A stretch of 64,000 nucleotides of DNA from CAYYMD01 sp964472875 (GTDB taxonomy: Bacteria > Planctomycetota > Phycisphaerae > SM23-33), in NCBI GenBank assembly GCA_964472875.1, contig CAYYMD010000002.1:30953-94952 (forward strand). The letters are read 5' to 3'. Shown piece by piece: positions 7,344 to 16,386 of the stretch. The position numbers and the translations under genes were made by a program. Positions within the stretch are counted from its first letter, which is position 1; each line of letters opens with the position of its first letter. The notes under the pieces were generated by a model. The model did no database searches. It had not been told where the DNA came from and was given only the letters and a program-made list of their open reading frames with translations.

Positions 7344-10300
7344 TCAAGCCCGTGCCCGCTGTTCGGCCTCCGCTGGAGTCGGCGAGTCGGATTGATACGT
7401 TCCTGCGGATGAGGGCGTAACGTGTTTATGGACGTCCTGGAAGCGGACGGATATCCGCCTGGAAACGCCCGCCTGCGGCATTGTAACGCCGTAGAGCACA
7501 CCGGCTGTGCCTATTGTGCGCTTGGCGTGAGAAATCACGATAAACTGCGTCGTCTGGGCGAATTCCTTCAGCAATTGCACGAATCTGGAATTATTCGCCT
7601 CGTCCAGTGCGGCGTCAACCTCGTCGAGCACGCAGAACGGGCTGGGGCGGGCCTTAAAAATACTGAACAGCAGAGCCAGGCCGGTCATAGATTTTTCGCC
7701 GCCGGACAGCAGAGACAGCGAACGCAGTTCCTTGCCCGGAGGCCGGGCCACTATCTCTATGTGGCTCTCCAGCACATCCTCCGGCTCGGTCAGGAATATG
7801 TCCGCCCGCCCGCCGCCGAACAGTTTGCGGAACAATTGCTGGAAGTTCTCCCGCACCTTCTCGAAGGTTTGCGTGAAAAGCCGCCTGCTCTCTTCGTTCA
7901 GCCGGCGAATGAGTTGCGTTATGCTGTTCTGCGATTCCTTCACGTCCTCCAGCTGAGAGGCAAGAAATTCGCGGCGCTGCTGAAGTTGTTCCTGTTCGGA
8001 GATGGCATCGAGGTTTACGTTGCCCAGTCGGTTTATCTTCCCGCGCAGTTCCGCTATTTCCGTCTCGACCGCCGACCAGTCGCGGTCCTCGTCGTGCTTG
8101 TAATTTTTGTACAGTTCGCCCAGGTCCATATCCATTTCCTCAAGCGCCCTGGAAACAAGATCCTCCAGGTGCGCCTCAACCTGGCTTTTCTCCACGCGAT
8201 GGGTGTTTATCTGTTCGTTTATGCTCTCGGCCGCCTGGCGATGCTGTTCGAGCCGCTCGGCAATTTCCTCTATACGATGCTGCGTGTCCTGGCGCTGCTG
8301 CTGCATCTGTGTCGCTTTTTCACCCAGCAAGTGCCGCTGTTCGGTCAGACTTTCGGCCTCGTTGCGGGCCTGCGTGGCAGCCGCGTGGGCCTCCTCGAGA
8401 CGCCTGTTGTCCTGCTGAATCTGTGAACGTGCGGCCTCGAGGTCGTGCTCCATGCGGCTGCGCGTGGCGGCGTGCTGCTCGATGGCGCTTTTAGCCGATG
8501 CGCGCTTTTCGTCGACAGCGGCCAGCGCTACTTTGCACTCGGTAAGCCGCGATGCCAGTTCATCCTTGTGCTGCTGAGCGGCGGCTATCTGTTCATTAAG
8601 GCGCTCCGTATTGGTCTTGTGCTCGGCGTTAACCTGCTCGAGCTCCTCCGCCTTCGCGCGGGCCTGATGTTCATTATGAACGGCCTGCTCTATTTCCCGG
8701 CTAAGTTCCTCGATATCGTTTCCGACCAGCGGCTGTTCTTTCTGAAGCTGTTCGATTTGCCGATTAATCTGGTCAAGTTTGTTCTGATAGTCCAGTTTCT
8801 CGGTATTGGCCTCGTAGACGGCGGTCCTGAGACTGTGTATAAGCTCCTGGCAGTGCTTCCGCCGCCCAATGACATCCTCGCGCTGCGCCTGCAGTTCCGA
8901 CAACTCCTGCTTTAAATTCTCACAGCGGGATTTCAGTTCCGCCAGTTCGCTTCGCCTTGCGACAACACCCGCATCCGATCCCACAGCCGCCGCCCCCGCC
9001 CGAATGCAGCCGTTTGCTTCGAGCACCTCGCCGTTGCTTGTGACGAACCGGTATCCGTCCGGAAGCGACTGCCTGGCCGATACCGCATCGGCCATGTCGT
9101 TAACCAGCAAAGTTTTACCCAACAGCGACCACGCCGCACGCGCCATGCGCGGCTCCGTGCGCACCACGTCAATCAGCCGACATATCACCTGCGGGCACGA
9201 GGCGGTGTCCAGATCATCGCTGTAAGGCGGCAGCATCTGAAGGCACAAAAACTTCACAGGTCCGGACTGCGATATAATCTCCTCCAGTTCTCCGCCGCGG
9301 GCAAGCATGCGTTTTAAATCTTCCACGCCTTCGACTACCAGCTGTTCCTCGGCGTCGCCGAGGGCCGCCTGGACATGCGGAGCGTGTTTCATGTCGGTCC
9401 GGATAAAATCGCCCAACATACCTATGACCGGCTCGAAACGCCCTTCTGCCCTGGCACGCAGAACCGCCTGGGTGCCTACGCCGAGTCCTTCCAGTCGAGC
9501 CAGCATTTCGCTTATGGTCTCTATCCGGCTGTTGATTGCGCTTAGTTTCTCTCGCATCTGCGACTGGCGATTGCCCAGTTCTTCTTCGGCCCTGATTGCC
9601 TGGCCGGCTTCGTTTCGGCTGTTCTCCAGTTTTTCCTCGGTGGCCGAGCGAACCTCATTTATCTCGCGCAGTTTTTCCTGGACCTGGGCCCTTTGCCGCA
9701 ACAGCTCGCTCATCTCTTTGCCAATCTGATCTGCGCGGGTTTCGAGACGGTCTTTCCGGCCGCTCAGATTTTCGCGTTTTATGGCTGAGGCGTTAATTTC
9801 ATTATGCAGCTGGGCCGTCCGGCGCAGCAGGTCTATGGTGCCCGCCTTCTCATCCTCCAGTTCATTCTGGAACGACTCTATTGCTTTAATCCCGCTCTGG
9901 TATTCTTCGTAGACGGCCTGGTACGATTCGGACAACTGCGTTTTTTCGCCGTCCAGTTTCTCCAGCAGTTCCTCGTGACGATGTATTTCCTCTTTGCCGG
10001 ATGCGATTTCTTCCTCCAGTTGCTTACACCTGTTCTGGGCGGTTTCTATCTGCTGGCGGAGCTCTTCCGCACGGGCGTCGAGCATCTCGGCCCGCTGCCT
10101 GCGCGTGGTAATGCCGGAAGCTACGTCATTGAGGCGATTGTTGAGATCTTCGGCCTGCTGACGGATTTGTTCCCGCCGCTGTTCTATTTGGCGATGCTCA
10201 CTCCGCAGTTGCTCGGCTTTGTTGTTTTCGTCTTCAAGCCGCCGTCCGTGACGTTTAAGGACCTCGTCGAGTGCACTGCACCTTACGGTATATTTGTGGT

Positions 10301-11018
10301 ACTGGGCGAGGAAATGCAGCGACTTAAGTTCATCTAACCGCTGCATGTGCGTGCGGTAACTTCTGGCTCGTCCGGCCTGGTGCTTTATCGAACGGAGACG
10401 CTTATCCACTTCGCCGATTATATCGTTAAGCCGCAGAATGTTCTGCTCGACGCGCTCCAGTTTGCGCATGGCCTCTTTCTTGCGGGCCTTATACATGCTT
10501 ATCCCGGCCGCCTCGTCGAATATCACCCTGCGGTCGTCCTTGGAGGCCTGGAGAAACGCCTCGATACGCCCCTGTTCAATAACGCTGTAAGCGTCTGCGC
10601 CGGTGCCCATCAGCATTTCCCGGATGTCCTTGAGACGACACTCGGTCTTGTTCACAAGGTATTCGCTGACGCCGCTTCGAAACAGGCGTCGTGTGAAAGA
10701 CACCTCGCCATTGGTCGGTATGTCACCTGATTTGCCGGTTGGTTTCAGGCGCCCCTGCGAATTGTCGAAAACCAGCGTAACCGCGGCCGAGCCCGCGGCC
10801 TTCTTGGCCGAAGAACCGTTAAAGATAACGTCGGCCATCTCCGAACCACGCAGCGACTTCGCCGACTGCTCTCCGAGCACCCATTTAATCGCATCCACTA
10901 CGTTACTTTTGCCGCAGCCGTTCGGTCCGACTACGCAACTTATGCCTTCGTCAAACTCGAATTCCGTTTTTTCGGCAAAGCTTTTAAACCCGGACAGAAT
11001 CAGTTTTTTTAATTTCAT
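7344..11018 (-). CDS. smc: Chromosome segregation protein SMC
   Basis: Condensin ATPase that organises and segregates the chromosome. The order of parts is canonical: N-terminal head with Walker A GPNGCGKSN at residues 31-39, long coiled coil, a hinge near 500-620, second coiled coil rich in Gln and Glu, then the C-terminal head with the signature LLSGGEKSM and Walker B VLDEVDAALD near residue 1125. ATG at 11018, which begins MKLKKLILSGFKSF, gives 1224 residues. A TTG further upstream would overlap the preceding gene and is not favoured. It follows the FlgI-domain lipoprotein by 28 bp. No scpA or scpB is in the window. Confidence 0.97.
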   Translation of the reverse strand: MKLKKLILSGFKSFAEKTEFEFDEGISCVVGPNGCGKSNVVDAIKWVLGEQSAKSLRGSEMADVIFNGSSAKKAAGSAAVTLVFDNSQGRLKPTGKSGDIPTNGEVSFTRRLFRSGVSEYLVNKTECRLKDIREMLMGTGADAYSVIEQGRIEAFLQASKDDRRVIFDEAAGISMYKARKKEAMRKLERVEQNILRLNDIIGEVDKRLRSIKHQAGRARSYRTHMQRLDELKSLHFLAQYHKYTVRCSALDEVLKRHGRRLEDENNKAEQLRSEHRQIEQRREQIRQQAEDLNNRLNDVASGITTRRQRAEMLDARAEELRQQIETAQNRCKQLEEEIASGKEEIHRHEELLEKLDGEKTQLSESYQAVYEEYQSGIKAIESFQNELEDEKAGTIDLLRRTAQLHNEINASAIKRENLSGRKDRLETRADQIGKEMSELLRQRAQVQEKLREINEVRSATEEKLENSRNEAGQAIRAEEELGNRQSQMREKLSAINSRIETISEMLARLEGLGVGTQAVLRARAEGRFEPVIGMLGDFIRTDMKHAPHVQAALGDAEEQLVVEGVEDLKRMLARGGELEEIISQSGPVKFLCLQMLPPYSDDLDTASCPQVICRLIDVVRTEPRMARAAWSLLGKTLLVNDMADAVSARQSLPDGYRFVTSNGEVLEANGCIRAGAAAVGSDAGVVARRSELAELKSRCENLKQELSELQAQREDVIGRRKHCQELIHSLRTAVYEANTEKLDYQNKLDQINRQIEQLQKEQPLVGNDIEELSREIEQAVHNEHQARAKAEELEQVNAEHKTNTERLNEQIAAAQQHKDELASRLTECKVALAAVDEKRASAKSAIEQHAATRSRMEHDLEAARSQIQQDNRRLEEAHAAATQARNEAESLTEQRHLLGEKATQMQQQRQDTQHRIEEIAERLEQHRQAAESINEQINTHRVEKSQVEAHLEDLVSRALEEMDMDLGELYKNYKHDEDRDWSAVETEIAELRGKINRLGNVNLDAISEQEQLQQRREFLASQLEDVKESQNSITQLIRRLNEESRRLFTQTFEKVRENFQQLFRKLFGGGRADIFLTEPEDVLESHIEIVARPPGKELRSLSLLSGGEKSMTGLALLFSIFKARPSPFCVLDEVDAALDEANNSRFVQLLKEFAQTTQFIVISHAKRTIGTAGVLYGVTMPQAGVSRRISVRFQDVHKHVTPSSAGTYQSDSPTPAEAEQRARA

Positions 11019-11046
11019 ATTGCGTTTTCCCGAATATCTGCAGATG

Positions 11047-12780
11047 TTACTCTTCAATAGAATCCTGTGGCTCGGAGCCGGTCAACGCCGACTGATAACG
11101 TTCGCGAAGACCCGGAGGCGGTTGTAAAACAAATTTAGCCGGTATATCTCCCGCCTCACACATGCGATAGAGCACGCCTACTATCTGGCTGTAAGTAAGT
11201 CCAAGGCCTTTGACATTACCTTCGTTATCCGGTTCCGCCAGGTTGCCCATCGTCTTGACAAGTGAGGCGACGTTGAATTCCACGCGAAAATCTTCGGACA
11301 GCCCGCCGGTGCGGGGTATCTTTCTGAAAATCATAAATTTATCGTCGGATTCCATTGCGTTGATAGTGACAAGATCGTCGTGTGAGTTGAAAAACAGCGG
11401 CTTTCTTATCGGTATCCTACCGCCGAAGAGCACAATCTTCGGCTTGCGACTCTGCGTAGCGTAGATTACGTAATCCCGCTTGCTGTCGACGGCGTGAAGT
11501 CGGAAAGCACCGCCTATTTCATGCTCGGTTATACTCCCACTCTCGCCACGGGAGAGAATCGCTTCATAGGCGGCCAGTCGCACCATGTCATTTTTACTGT
11601 TCAGAAGTCTCCTCAAAAGGCCGGACGCCCTGGTATAGTCCCTGCGTTTGCCGAGTTCCTGTATTGCCTGTAGCTGGTAAGGCGAATCATCTTTGCCCGC
11701 CATGTCCATTATCACTTCACCGGCAGCATCATCCCCTAAACGTAATCCGGTGCGTGCGGTATAGAAAGCCGCGGCCTGATTGCTGTTGGTGTAAAGGTGT
11801 GATATTTGCGGCAGTATCTGTCTTCCCATCGCCTCCAGGATTAGGGCAAGTTCCTCATGCTCGGCGCCGGACTGCTTCATCGCGCCGGCTATTTGACGGG
11901 CCTTCACCTCCCAGTCACCGGGGGATTTACTCAGCGGCAGGTGCGTCACCAGATTCATGTAATGCCTGAAGTTTTTCCTGAATTGTCGCGGAACTTCCAA
12001 TTGAACCAGGGACGGATTTATGGCGTTGGCGATGCGTGCGCCGGATCCATATCGCCCGTTTATCCTTCGCTGTATAAGACTGCACCGCGCGTAGTCGGGG
12101 CTGCGGAGCATCAGGCGCAATTCCCGAGCCCGCTTGGATTTCCCCCCACCAAGTACCCTGCCCATACGAAGCTTTGTCGCCTGGGTGGGCTTGGAGGCAT
12201 CAATAAACGGATTCACAAAAACCGAGCCCGACGCCATGGCCCATACTTTCGAGCCGCTTTCCGGACTGGTCTGAAAAGACGTAGCCAGCCGCAATTCCGT
12301 GGGCATAAGCATTCCGCCTTCGAGACTACTGGTCTGGGTCTGAGGCAGGGCCTGTACAAAAACGTCGAAGTTTTGACCTTTGGGAAGTCCGGGAGGTATT
12401 ATGCCGCGAACTTCCACTACTGCTGTGTCATTATCGCGTATTACGCGCTGAGGAGTGATGTTCTCCAGTCCGGCCGAGGCCGAACCAATTTTATGTCTGG
12501 CCAGATACTGCACCAGATATTTTTCCAGACTGGGTGGCACCTCGGAAGAGCCGTTTTTGCCCAGACCTACAACAAGGCCGAACCCACGCACAGGCAAATA
12601 CCCCCCATCAATCAAGGTGGCATATTCGCTTATCGTTCCCCGGACACTGAGGGGCAACTCGGTTTCCGGTTGTGTAGTGGGCTGCTCCTTATCCTCCATC
12701 TTCATAAATTTTTTAACGTGGTCACACCCGCCAACAATCAGACAAAAAGCTGCCAGCAATGTAATAAAATACTTCGGCAT
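11047..12780 (-). CDS. Lipoprotein with flagellar P-ring (FlgI)-like domain and helical repeats
   Basis: Protein of 577 residues with a lipoprotein signal (lipobox LIVGGC, Cys19). Residues about 45-315 match FlgI, the flagellar P-ring protein: GFGLVVGLGKNG near the start, a PPGLPKGQNFDVFV segment, LEGGMLMPTEL, then VWAMASGSVFVNP, and later a region like the FlgI YGSATALDARTVQVRVP block. The C-terminal half differs from FlgI and has HEAT-like helices around LLRRLLNSKNDMVRLAAYEAIL, then a beta-rich end. FlgI is normally a Sec-secreted periplasmic protein without lipid, and no flagellar genes are nearby. The start was chosen by AGAGG before the ATG and by the signal peptide. It may form a ring-like envelope structure, which is inference. 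Confidence 0.8.
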   Translation of the reverse strand: MPKYFITLLAAFCLIVGGCDHVKKFMKMEDKEQPTTQPETELPLSVRGTISEYATLIDGGYLPVRGFGLVVGLGKNGSSEVPPSLEKYLVQYLARHKIGSASAGLENITPQRVIRDNDTAVVEVRGIIPPGLPKGQNFDVFVQALPQTQTSSLEGGMLMPTELRLATSFQTSPESGSKVWAMASGSVFVNPFIDASKPTQATKLRMGRVLGGGKSKRARELRLMLRSPDYARCSLIQRRINGRYGSGARIANAINPSLVQLEVPRQFRKNFRHYMNLVTHLPLSKSPGDWEVKARQIAGAMKQSGAEHEELALILEAMGRQILPQISHLYTNSNQAAAFYTARTGLRLGDDAAGEVIMDMAGKDDSPYQLQAIQELGKRRDYTRASGLLRRLLNSKNDMVRLAAYEAILSRGESGSITEHEIGGAFRLHAVDSKRDYVIYATQSRKPKIVLFGGRIPIRKPLFFNSHDDLVTINAMESDDKFMIFRKIPRTGGLSEDFRVEFNVASLVKTMGNLAEPDNEGNVKGLGLTYSQIVGVLYRMCEAGDIPAKFVLQPPPGLRERYQSALTGSEPQDSIEE

Positions 12781-13052
12781 GATATACCTCTGTCGCATTC
12801 TGTGGTAGTTATCGGACCCTCCCAGGTTCGAGCTTGAGGGTTTTACGCCTTTGAAATCGCTTGGTCGCACTGGCACTCATATTTACCCTCTCGGCGTGTT
12901 AACCCATAACCCAAATAGACTATAAATAGAGCGTACAGTATATATCCGATTGTCTATAAATATTGCGTAAATATCCTTCAATTCACCTTTTCTACCCGCT
13001 CCTTTGAGGGCAGGTAAGGTCTACTGGCTCTTTTCGGTTCACCTGGGAAATT

Positions 13053-14015
13053 CTATAAATCGAATATAGGCCGATTATCTCCGGCATCCGGCTCTTCGGG
13101 CTCTTCGCGAGACGGCCGGGCCGGTGTTGTAACATCCTCGACTGCCGCGCCCTCGAGATCGGGGATTCTGAGTTTTTGCCCGGGCTGGAGACTATTGCTG
13201 TCGACATCAGGATTGGCTTTCTGGATGAGATACCAGTACTTGCCGTTGCCGTACACCTTATTGGAAATTCCCCAGAATCCGGCGTCGCCTTTCTTTACAG
13301 TGTAAATATTACCCGACAACGTGCCGCCTTCTTCCTCCACTGAGCCCGTGCTATGGCGACCGGTCGGTGTCCCGGTCCGGCTCAACTCCGGAATTTTAAG
13401 CACCTGGCCTGCCTGAAGTCTGCGGGGGTCAACGTCCGGGTTGGCATCCTGAATCAGGCGCCAGTGCTTTCCGCTGCCGTATACCTTTTCCGCTATACCC
13501 CAGAATCCGGCATCGCCCTCCTTGACCACATACGTGTCCCCGCCGGTGGAACGGGGCGTAGTTATATCCTCTGTCCCCGGCGTCTCTATCTCTTCATCTT
13601 CGGGTTCCACCGGCACAATCAGCGGTTCGTATCCGCCTTCCAGCACCGTTTCTTCCGGACCTCTTTCGGTATCGGCGGCGGCCATCTCTGTATCCTCGGG
13701 GATGCCCGGCAGGTCTGTATCCTCGGGGCCAACATCTACATCTGCTGGACCTGTCGTTTCATCTCCGGGCGAAGTTTCATTATCGCCGATACTTGGCTGA
13801 ATTATACCGCCTTCTTCGTCTTCCGGGGCGGTAGTCGTCTCGTCACCCGGCGGAGGGGTTTCTTCCGGCAGGTTGAACGCCGTGGGCTCCTGCTGCTTTT
13901 GCTCTTCTGTCGGCTGTTGTGGTTCGCTTTCACCACCCACCACGACAAAATAAATTACAGCCAAAACCACAATGAACAACCCAATTGCTATCCCAATCTT
14001 GAGTTCACTACGCAT
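13053..14015 (-). CDS. Membrane-anchored protein with two LysM domains
   Basis: Protein of 320 residues: a short basic N-terminus, one transmembrane helix (about residues 7-26), a long acidic linker rich in Pro, Glu, Thr and Gly (30-150), and two LysM domains (about 155-210 and 235-290). The two LysM copies are close repeats, each with the GDAGFWGI and HW/YW-LIQ-ANPDVD patterns. LysM domains bind peptidoglycan or chitin-like glycans. No catalytic domain is attached, so it is likely a structural cell-wall linker. A good AGAGGAG ribosome binding site precedes the ATG. It lies upstream of the FlgI-domain lipoprotein and smc on the same strand. Confidence 0.85.
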   Translation of the reverse strand: MRSELKIGIAIGLFIVVLAVIYFVVVGGESEPQQPTEEQKQQEPTAFNLPEETPPPGDETTTAPEDEEGGIIQPSIGDNETSPGDETTGPADVDVGPEDTDLPGIPEDTEMAAADTERGPEETVLEGGYEPLIVPVEPEDEEIETPGTEDITTPRSTGGDTYVVKEGDAGFWGIAEKVYGSGKHWRLIQDANPDVDPRRLQAGQVLKIPELSRTGTPTGRHSTGSVEEEGGTLSGNIYTVKKGDAGFWGISNKVYGNGKYWYLIQKANPDVDSNSLQPGQKLRIPDLEGAAVEDVTTPARPSREEPEEPDAGDNRPIFDL

Positions 14016-14048
14016 TTTTTTGCTCCTCTAACATGCAAATATACCCTG

Positions 14049-14076
14049 ATTATAATAACATACATCCAAGGTCGAA
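14049..14076 (-). promoter_or_regulatory. Candidate sigma-70-type promoter for the LysM gene
   Basis: On the minus strand a TTCGAC (14071-14076) and a perfect TATAAT (14049-14054) are separated by 16 bases, 33 bases upstream of the LysM start codon. The -10 match is strong and the -35 is moderate. Confidence 0.4.
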
Positions 14077-14148
14077 TGGCAAACAATTTCTCTAATGAAT
14101 TATATCATTTTTCTCCTCATCCGCCAGCATATACTGGCGAGCGGAAAA

Positions 14149-15366
14149 CTATACGCCGCTTGTTTTGCCACAGCGGATAATTTCGGCCGTGTCGCGGGCA
14201 ATCAGAAGTTCCTCGTTTGTGGGAATAACCCACACGGGAAAACCCGAACCGTCTTTTGTTACCGGGCCCGCACGGCCGCCTGTTGTGTCGTCGTTACGTT
14301 TTTGGTCGAATTCGACGCCCAAATGTTCCAGGGCTTTGCAGATTCGCTGTCGAACCGGACGTGAATTTTCGCCGATTCCGCCGGTAAGGACCACCGCATC
14401 GAGAGACGGCAACACCGCGCGGTATGCCCCAATATACTTAACCACTTTATACACAAACATTTCTACCGCCAGCCGGGCGCTCTCATCGCCCTTGTCGACG
14501 GCCTGGAGGCAATTCCGCATATCGTTGCTTACTCCGCTGACGCCCAGCAGCCCCGACTGCTTGTTAAGGGCCTTCTGAACATCATCGGCCGACATACCAT
14601 TTTCCATCATATAGAACACCACCGCCGGATCGATATCACCGCTGCGTGTGCCCATCATCAGTCCCTCCAGCGGAGTCATTCCCATAGAATGGTCCGCCGC
14701 CCTGCCGCCCCGCACGGCGGTTATAGAACAGCCGTTGCCCAAATGGGCCGTGATGATATTCATATTGTCGGTGTCTTTCCCCAGCAGTTCCGCTGCCCGA
14801 TATGTAACATACCGATGGCTGGTGCCGTGAAAACCGTACTTCCGCACGCCGTAATCATGATACCACTTCTTGGGCACTGCGTAACGATACGCCACAGGCG
14901 GCATTGAAGCCAGGAATGCCGTGTCGAAAACGGCCACGTTGGGCTTGCCGGGCAGGGCCTCCATGGCTGCACGAATACCCGCAAGATTGGCGGGGTTATG
15001 CAGCGGAGCCAGTTTACTGTGGCGACTGATAATGTCGATTAGGTTGTCGTCGACCAGGGCCGATTCGGAAATTTCTTCTCCCCCGTGCACCGCCCGATGG
15101 CCCAGCCCGTCTATCTTGTCGGCCGAGTCAATGACACCGACGTCGGCATCTGTCAGCGTCTCGAGTATGATTTGGAATCCCTTTTTATGATCGGCCGAAC
15201 CGGCGTCCTTTTGGATTTCCTCTCCCTCCGTCGGCGTGTGATGCAGTTCCGCCTCGCCGCTGCCGAGCCGTTCAATATACCCCTTGGCCAGAACGCTCTC
15301 ATCAGCCATGTTAAATAACTGGTATTTAATCGAACTGCTGCCGCAATTCACTACAAATATCAACAT
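14149..15366 (-). CDS. ackA: Acetate kinase
   Basis: Converts acetyl phosphate and ADP to acetate and ATP in the cytoplasm. At 405 residues it has the normal length, and the family signatures are present: the N-terminal VVNCGSSSIKYQLF, the phosphate-binding HLGNGCSI, and the C-terminal TGGIGENS and IPTNEELLIARDT. No phosphotransacetylase gene is adjacent. An AAGGAA site precedes the ATG, and a TTGACA-containing promoter lies upstream in the region shared with the divergent hisF operon. It supports a fermentative or overflow acetate metabolism. Confidence 0.97.
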   Translation of the reverse strand: MLIFVVNCGSSSIKYQLFNMADESVLAKGYIERLGSGEAELHHTPTEGEEIQKDAGSADHKKGFQIILETLTDADVGVIDSADKIDGLGHRAVHGGEEISESALVDDNLIDIISRHSKLAPLHNPANLAGIRAAMEALPGKPNVAVFDTAFLASMPPVAYRYAVPKKWYHDYGVRKYGFHGTSHRYVTYRAAELLGKDTDNMNIITAHLGNGCSITAVRGGRAADHSMGMTPLEGLMMGTRSGDIDPAVVFYMMENGMSADDVQKALNKQSGLLGVSGVSNDMRNCLQAVDKGDESARLAVEMFVYKVVKYIGAYRAVLPSLDAVVLTGGIGENSRPVRQRICKALEHLGVEFDQKRNDDTTGGRAGPVTKDGSGFPVWVIPTNEELLIARDTAEIIRCGKTSGV

Positions 15367-15422
15367 TGCTCAGGTTCCTTTACTCCGGCTTCCTCGGCCG
15401 CTCTCAATAACGCCCCATGCAT

Positions 15423-15451
15423 TAACTATGCCAAAACCGTGCCGCTGTCAA
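15423..15451 (-). promoter_or_regulatory. Candidate promoter for ackA
   Basis: Minus-strand TTGACA (15446-15451) is a perfect -35 consensus; TAGTTA (15423-15428) follows after 17 bases as a weaker -10. It lies about 57 bases before the ackA start. Confidence 0.45.
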
Positions 15452-15516
15452 ACGCCATCTCAGTAATTTTACGGCGTTTTGCTTATCAATCTGCGGAATC
15501 CGACAATAATTGCCGA

Positions 15517-15544
15517 TTGCGAACAAGGACGGGTTGGGTATAGA
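15517..15544 (+). promoter_or_regulatory. Candidate promoter for the hisF operon
   Basis: Plus-strand TTGCGA (15517-15522) and TATAGA (15539-15544) are separated by 16 bases, and the -10 ends 29 bases before the hisF start codon. It is divergent from the ackA promoter in the same 207 bp region. Confidence 0.45.
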
Positions 15545-15573
15545 ATAGCGGGTGTCATTTGTGAGTTTAATAT

Positions 15574-16386
15574 ATGCTGGCTAAGCGAATAATCCCGTGC
15601 CTCGATATCGACGAAGGCCGCGTCGTAAAAGGCGTGTACTTTGAAAATCTTCGTGACGCCGGCGACCCGGTTGAGGTCGCCCGCAGTTACGACCAACAGG
15701 GCGCCGACGAACTGGTTCTGCTGGACATAACCGCCAGCCATCAGCAGCGCGATATACTGCTGGACGTAGTCCGCGCCGTGGCCGAGGAGGTGTTCATCCC
15801 CTTCACCGTCGGCGGAGGCATATACACCATCGAACACTGCCGCTCTCTGCTGAATGCCGGTGCCGACAAAGTTTCCATCAACACCGCGGCCGTAAAGGAC
15901 CCCGGGTTCATAACTACCGCTGCGGAGTATTTTGGCTCGCAGTGCATAGTGGTGGCCATCGACCCCAAGCGTATTAATCGCAACGGCGTAGAAGACTGGG
16001 AAGTCCACACCGAAGGCGGCCGCGTGCCGTCCGGCCTGGAGGCGGTCTCGTGGGCCAGAGAAGTCCAGCAGCGGGGAGCGGGCGAGATTCTGCTTACCGT
16101 CATGAATGCCGACGGGACGCAGTCGGGTTATGATATGGAAATCACCCGTGCAGTTTCCCGTGCAGTCAAGATACCCGTCATCGCCTCCGGCGGCGCCGGC
16201 GGTCCGGAGGACATATACAGGGTTCTCACCGAAGGCGGCGCCGACGCGGCGCTTGCGGCCAGTATTTTTCATTATAAAACTTATACCGTCGAACAAACTA
16301 AACGGTACCTTGCAGAAAGAAGCGTACCGGTAAGATTAACGAAACCCAAGCCCCCGACTGAATTGAAAAATGAGTCAGCAAAATAA
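15574..16386 (+). CDS. hisF: Imidazole glycerol phosphate synthase, cyclase subunit
   Basis: HisF makes imidazole glycerol phosphate and AICAR from PRFAR and ammonia supplied by HisH. The (beta/alpha)8 barrel signatures are present: CLDIDEGRVVKG with catalytic Asp11, the phosphate-binding VGGGI, AIDPKR with the second catalytic Asp, and the late ASGGAGG. At 270 residues it is slightly longer than usual, owing to a Lys- and Pro-rich C-terminal tail. It is not with other his genes; it is the first gene of an operon whose next gene, a PilT-type ATPase, starts 17 bases before the hisF stop. Confidence 0.97.
   Translation: MLAKRIIPCLDIDEGRVVKGVYFENLRDAGDPVEVARSYDQQGADELVLLDITASHQQRDILLDVVRAVAEEVFIPFTVGGGIYTIEHCRSLLNAGADKVSINTAAVKDPGFITTAAEYFGSQCIVVAIDPKRINRNGVEDWEVHTEGGRVPSGLEAVSWAREVQQRGAGEILLTVMNADGTQSGYDMEITRAVSRAVKIPVIASGGAGGPEDIYRVLTEGGADAALAASIFHYKTYTVEQTKRYLAERSVPVRLTKPKPPTELKNESAK

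Noticed and set aside
11047..12780. A flagellar operon
   Set aside because: Only one FlgI-like domain is present and it is on a lipoprotein; neighbouring genes are smc and a LysM protein.
14122..14139. Hairpin CGCCAG/CTGGCG after ackA as a terminator
   Set aside because: A 6-base stem with no T-run on either strand; too weak to call.
15469..16296. 275-codon open frame on the minus strand
   Set aside because: Antisense to hisF; hisF is certain.
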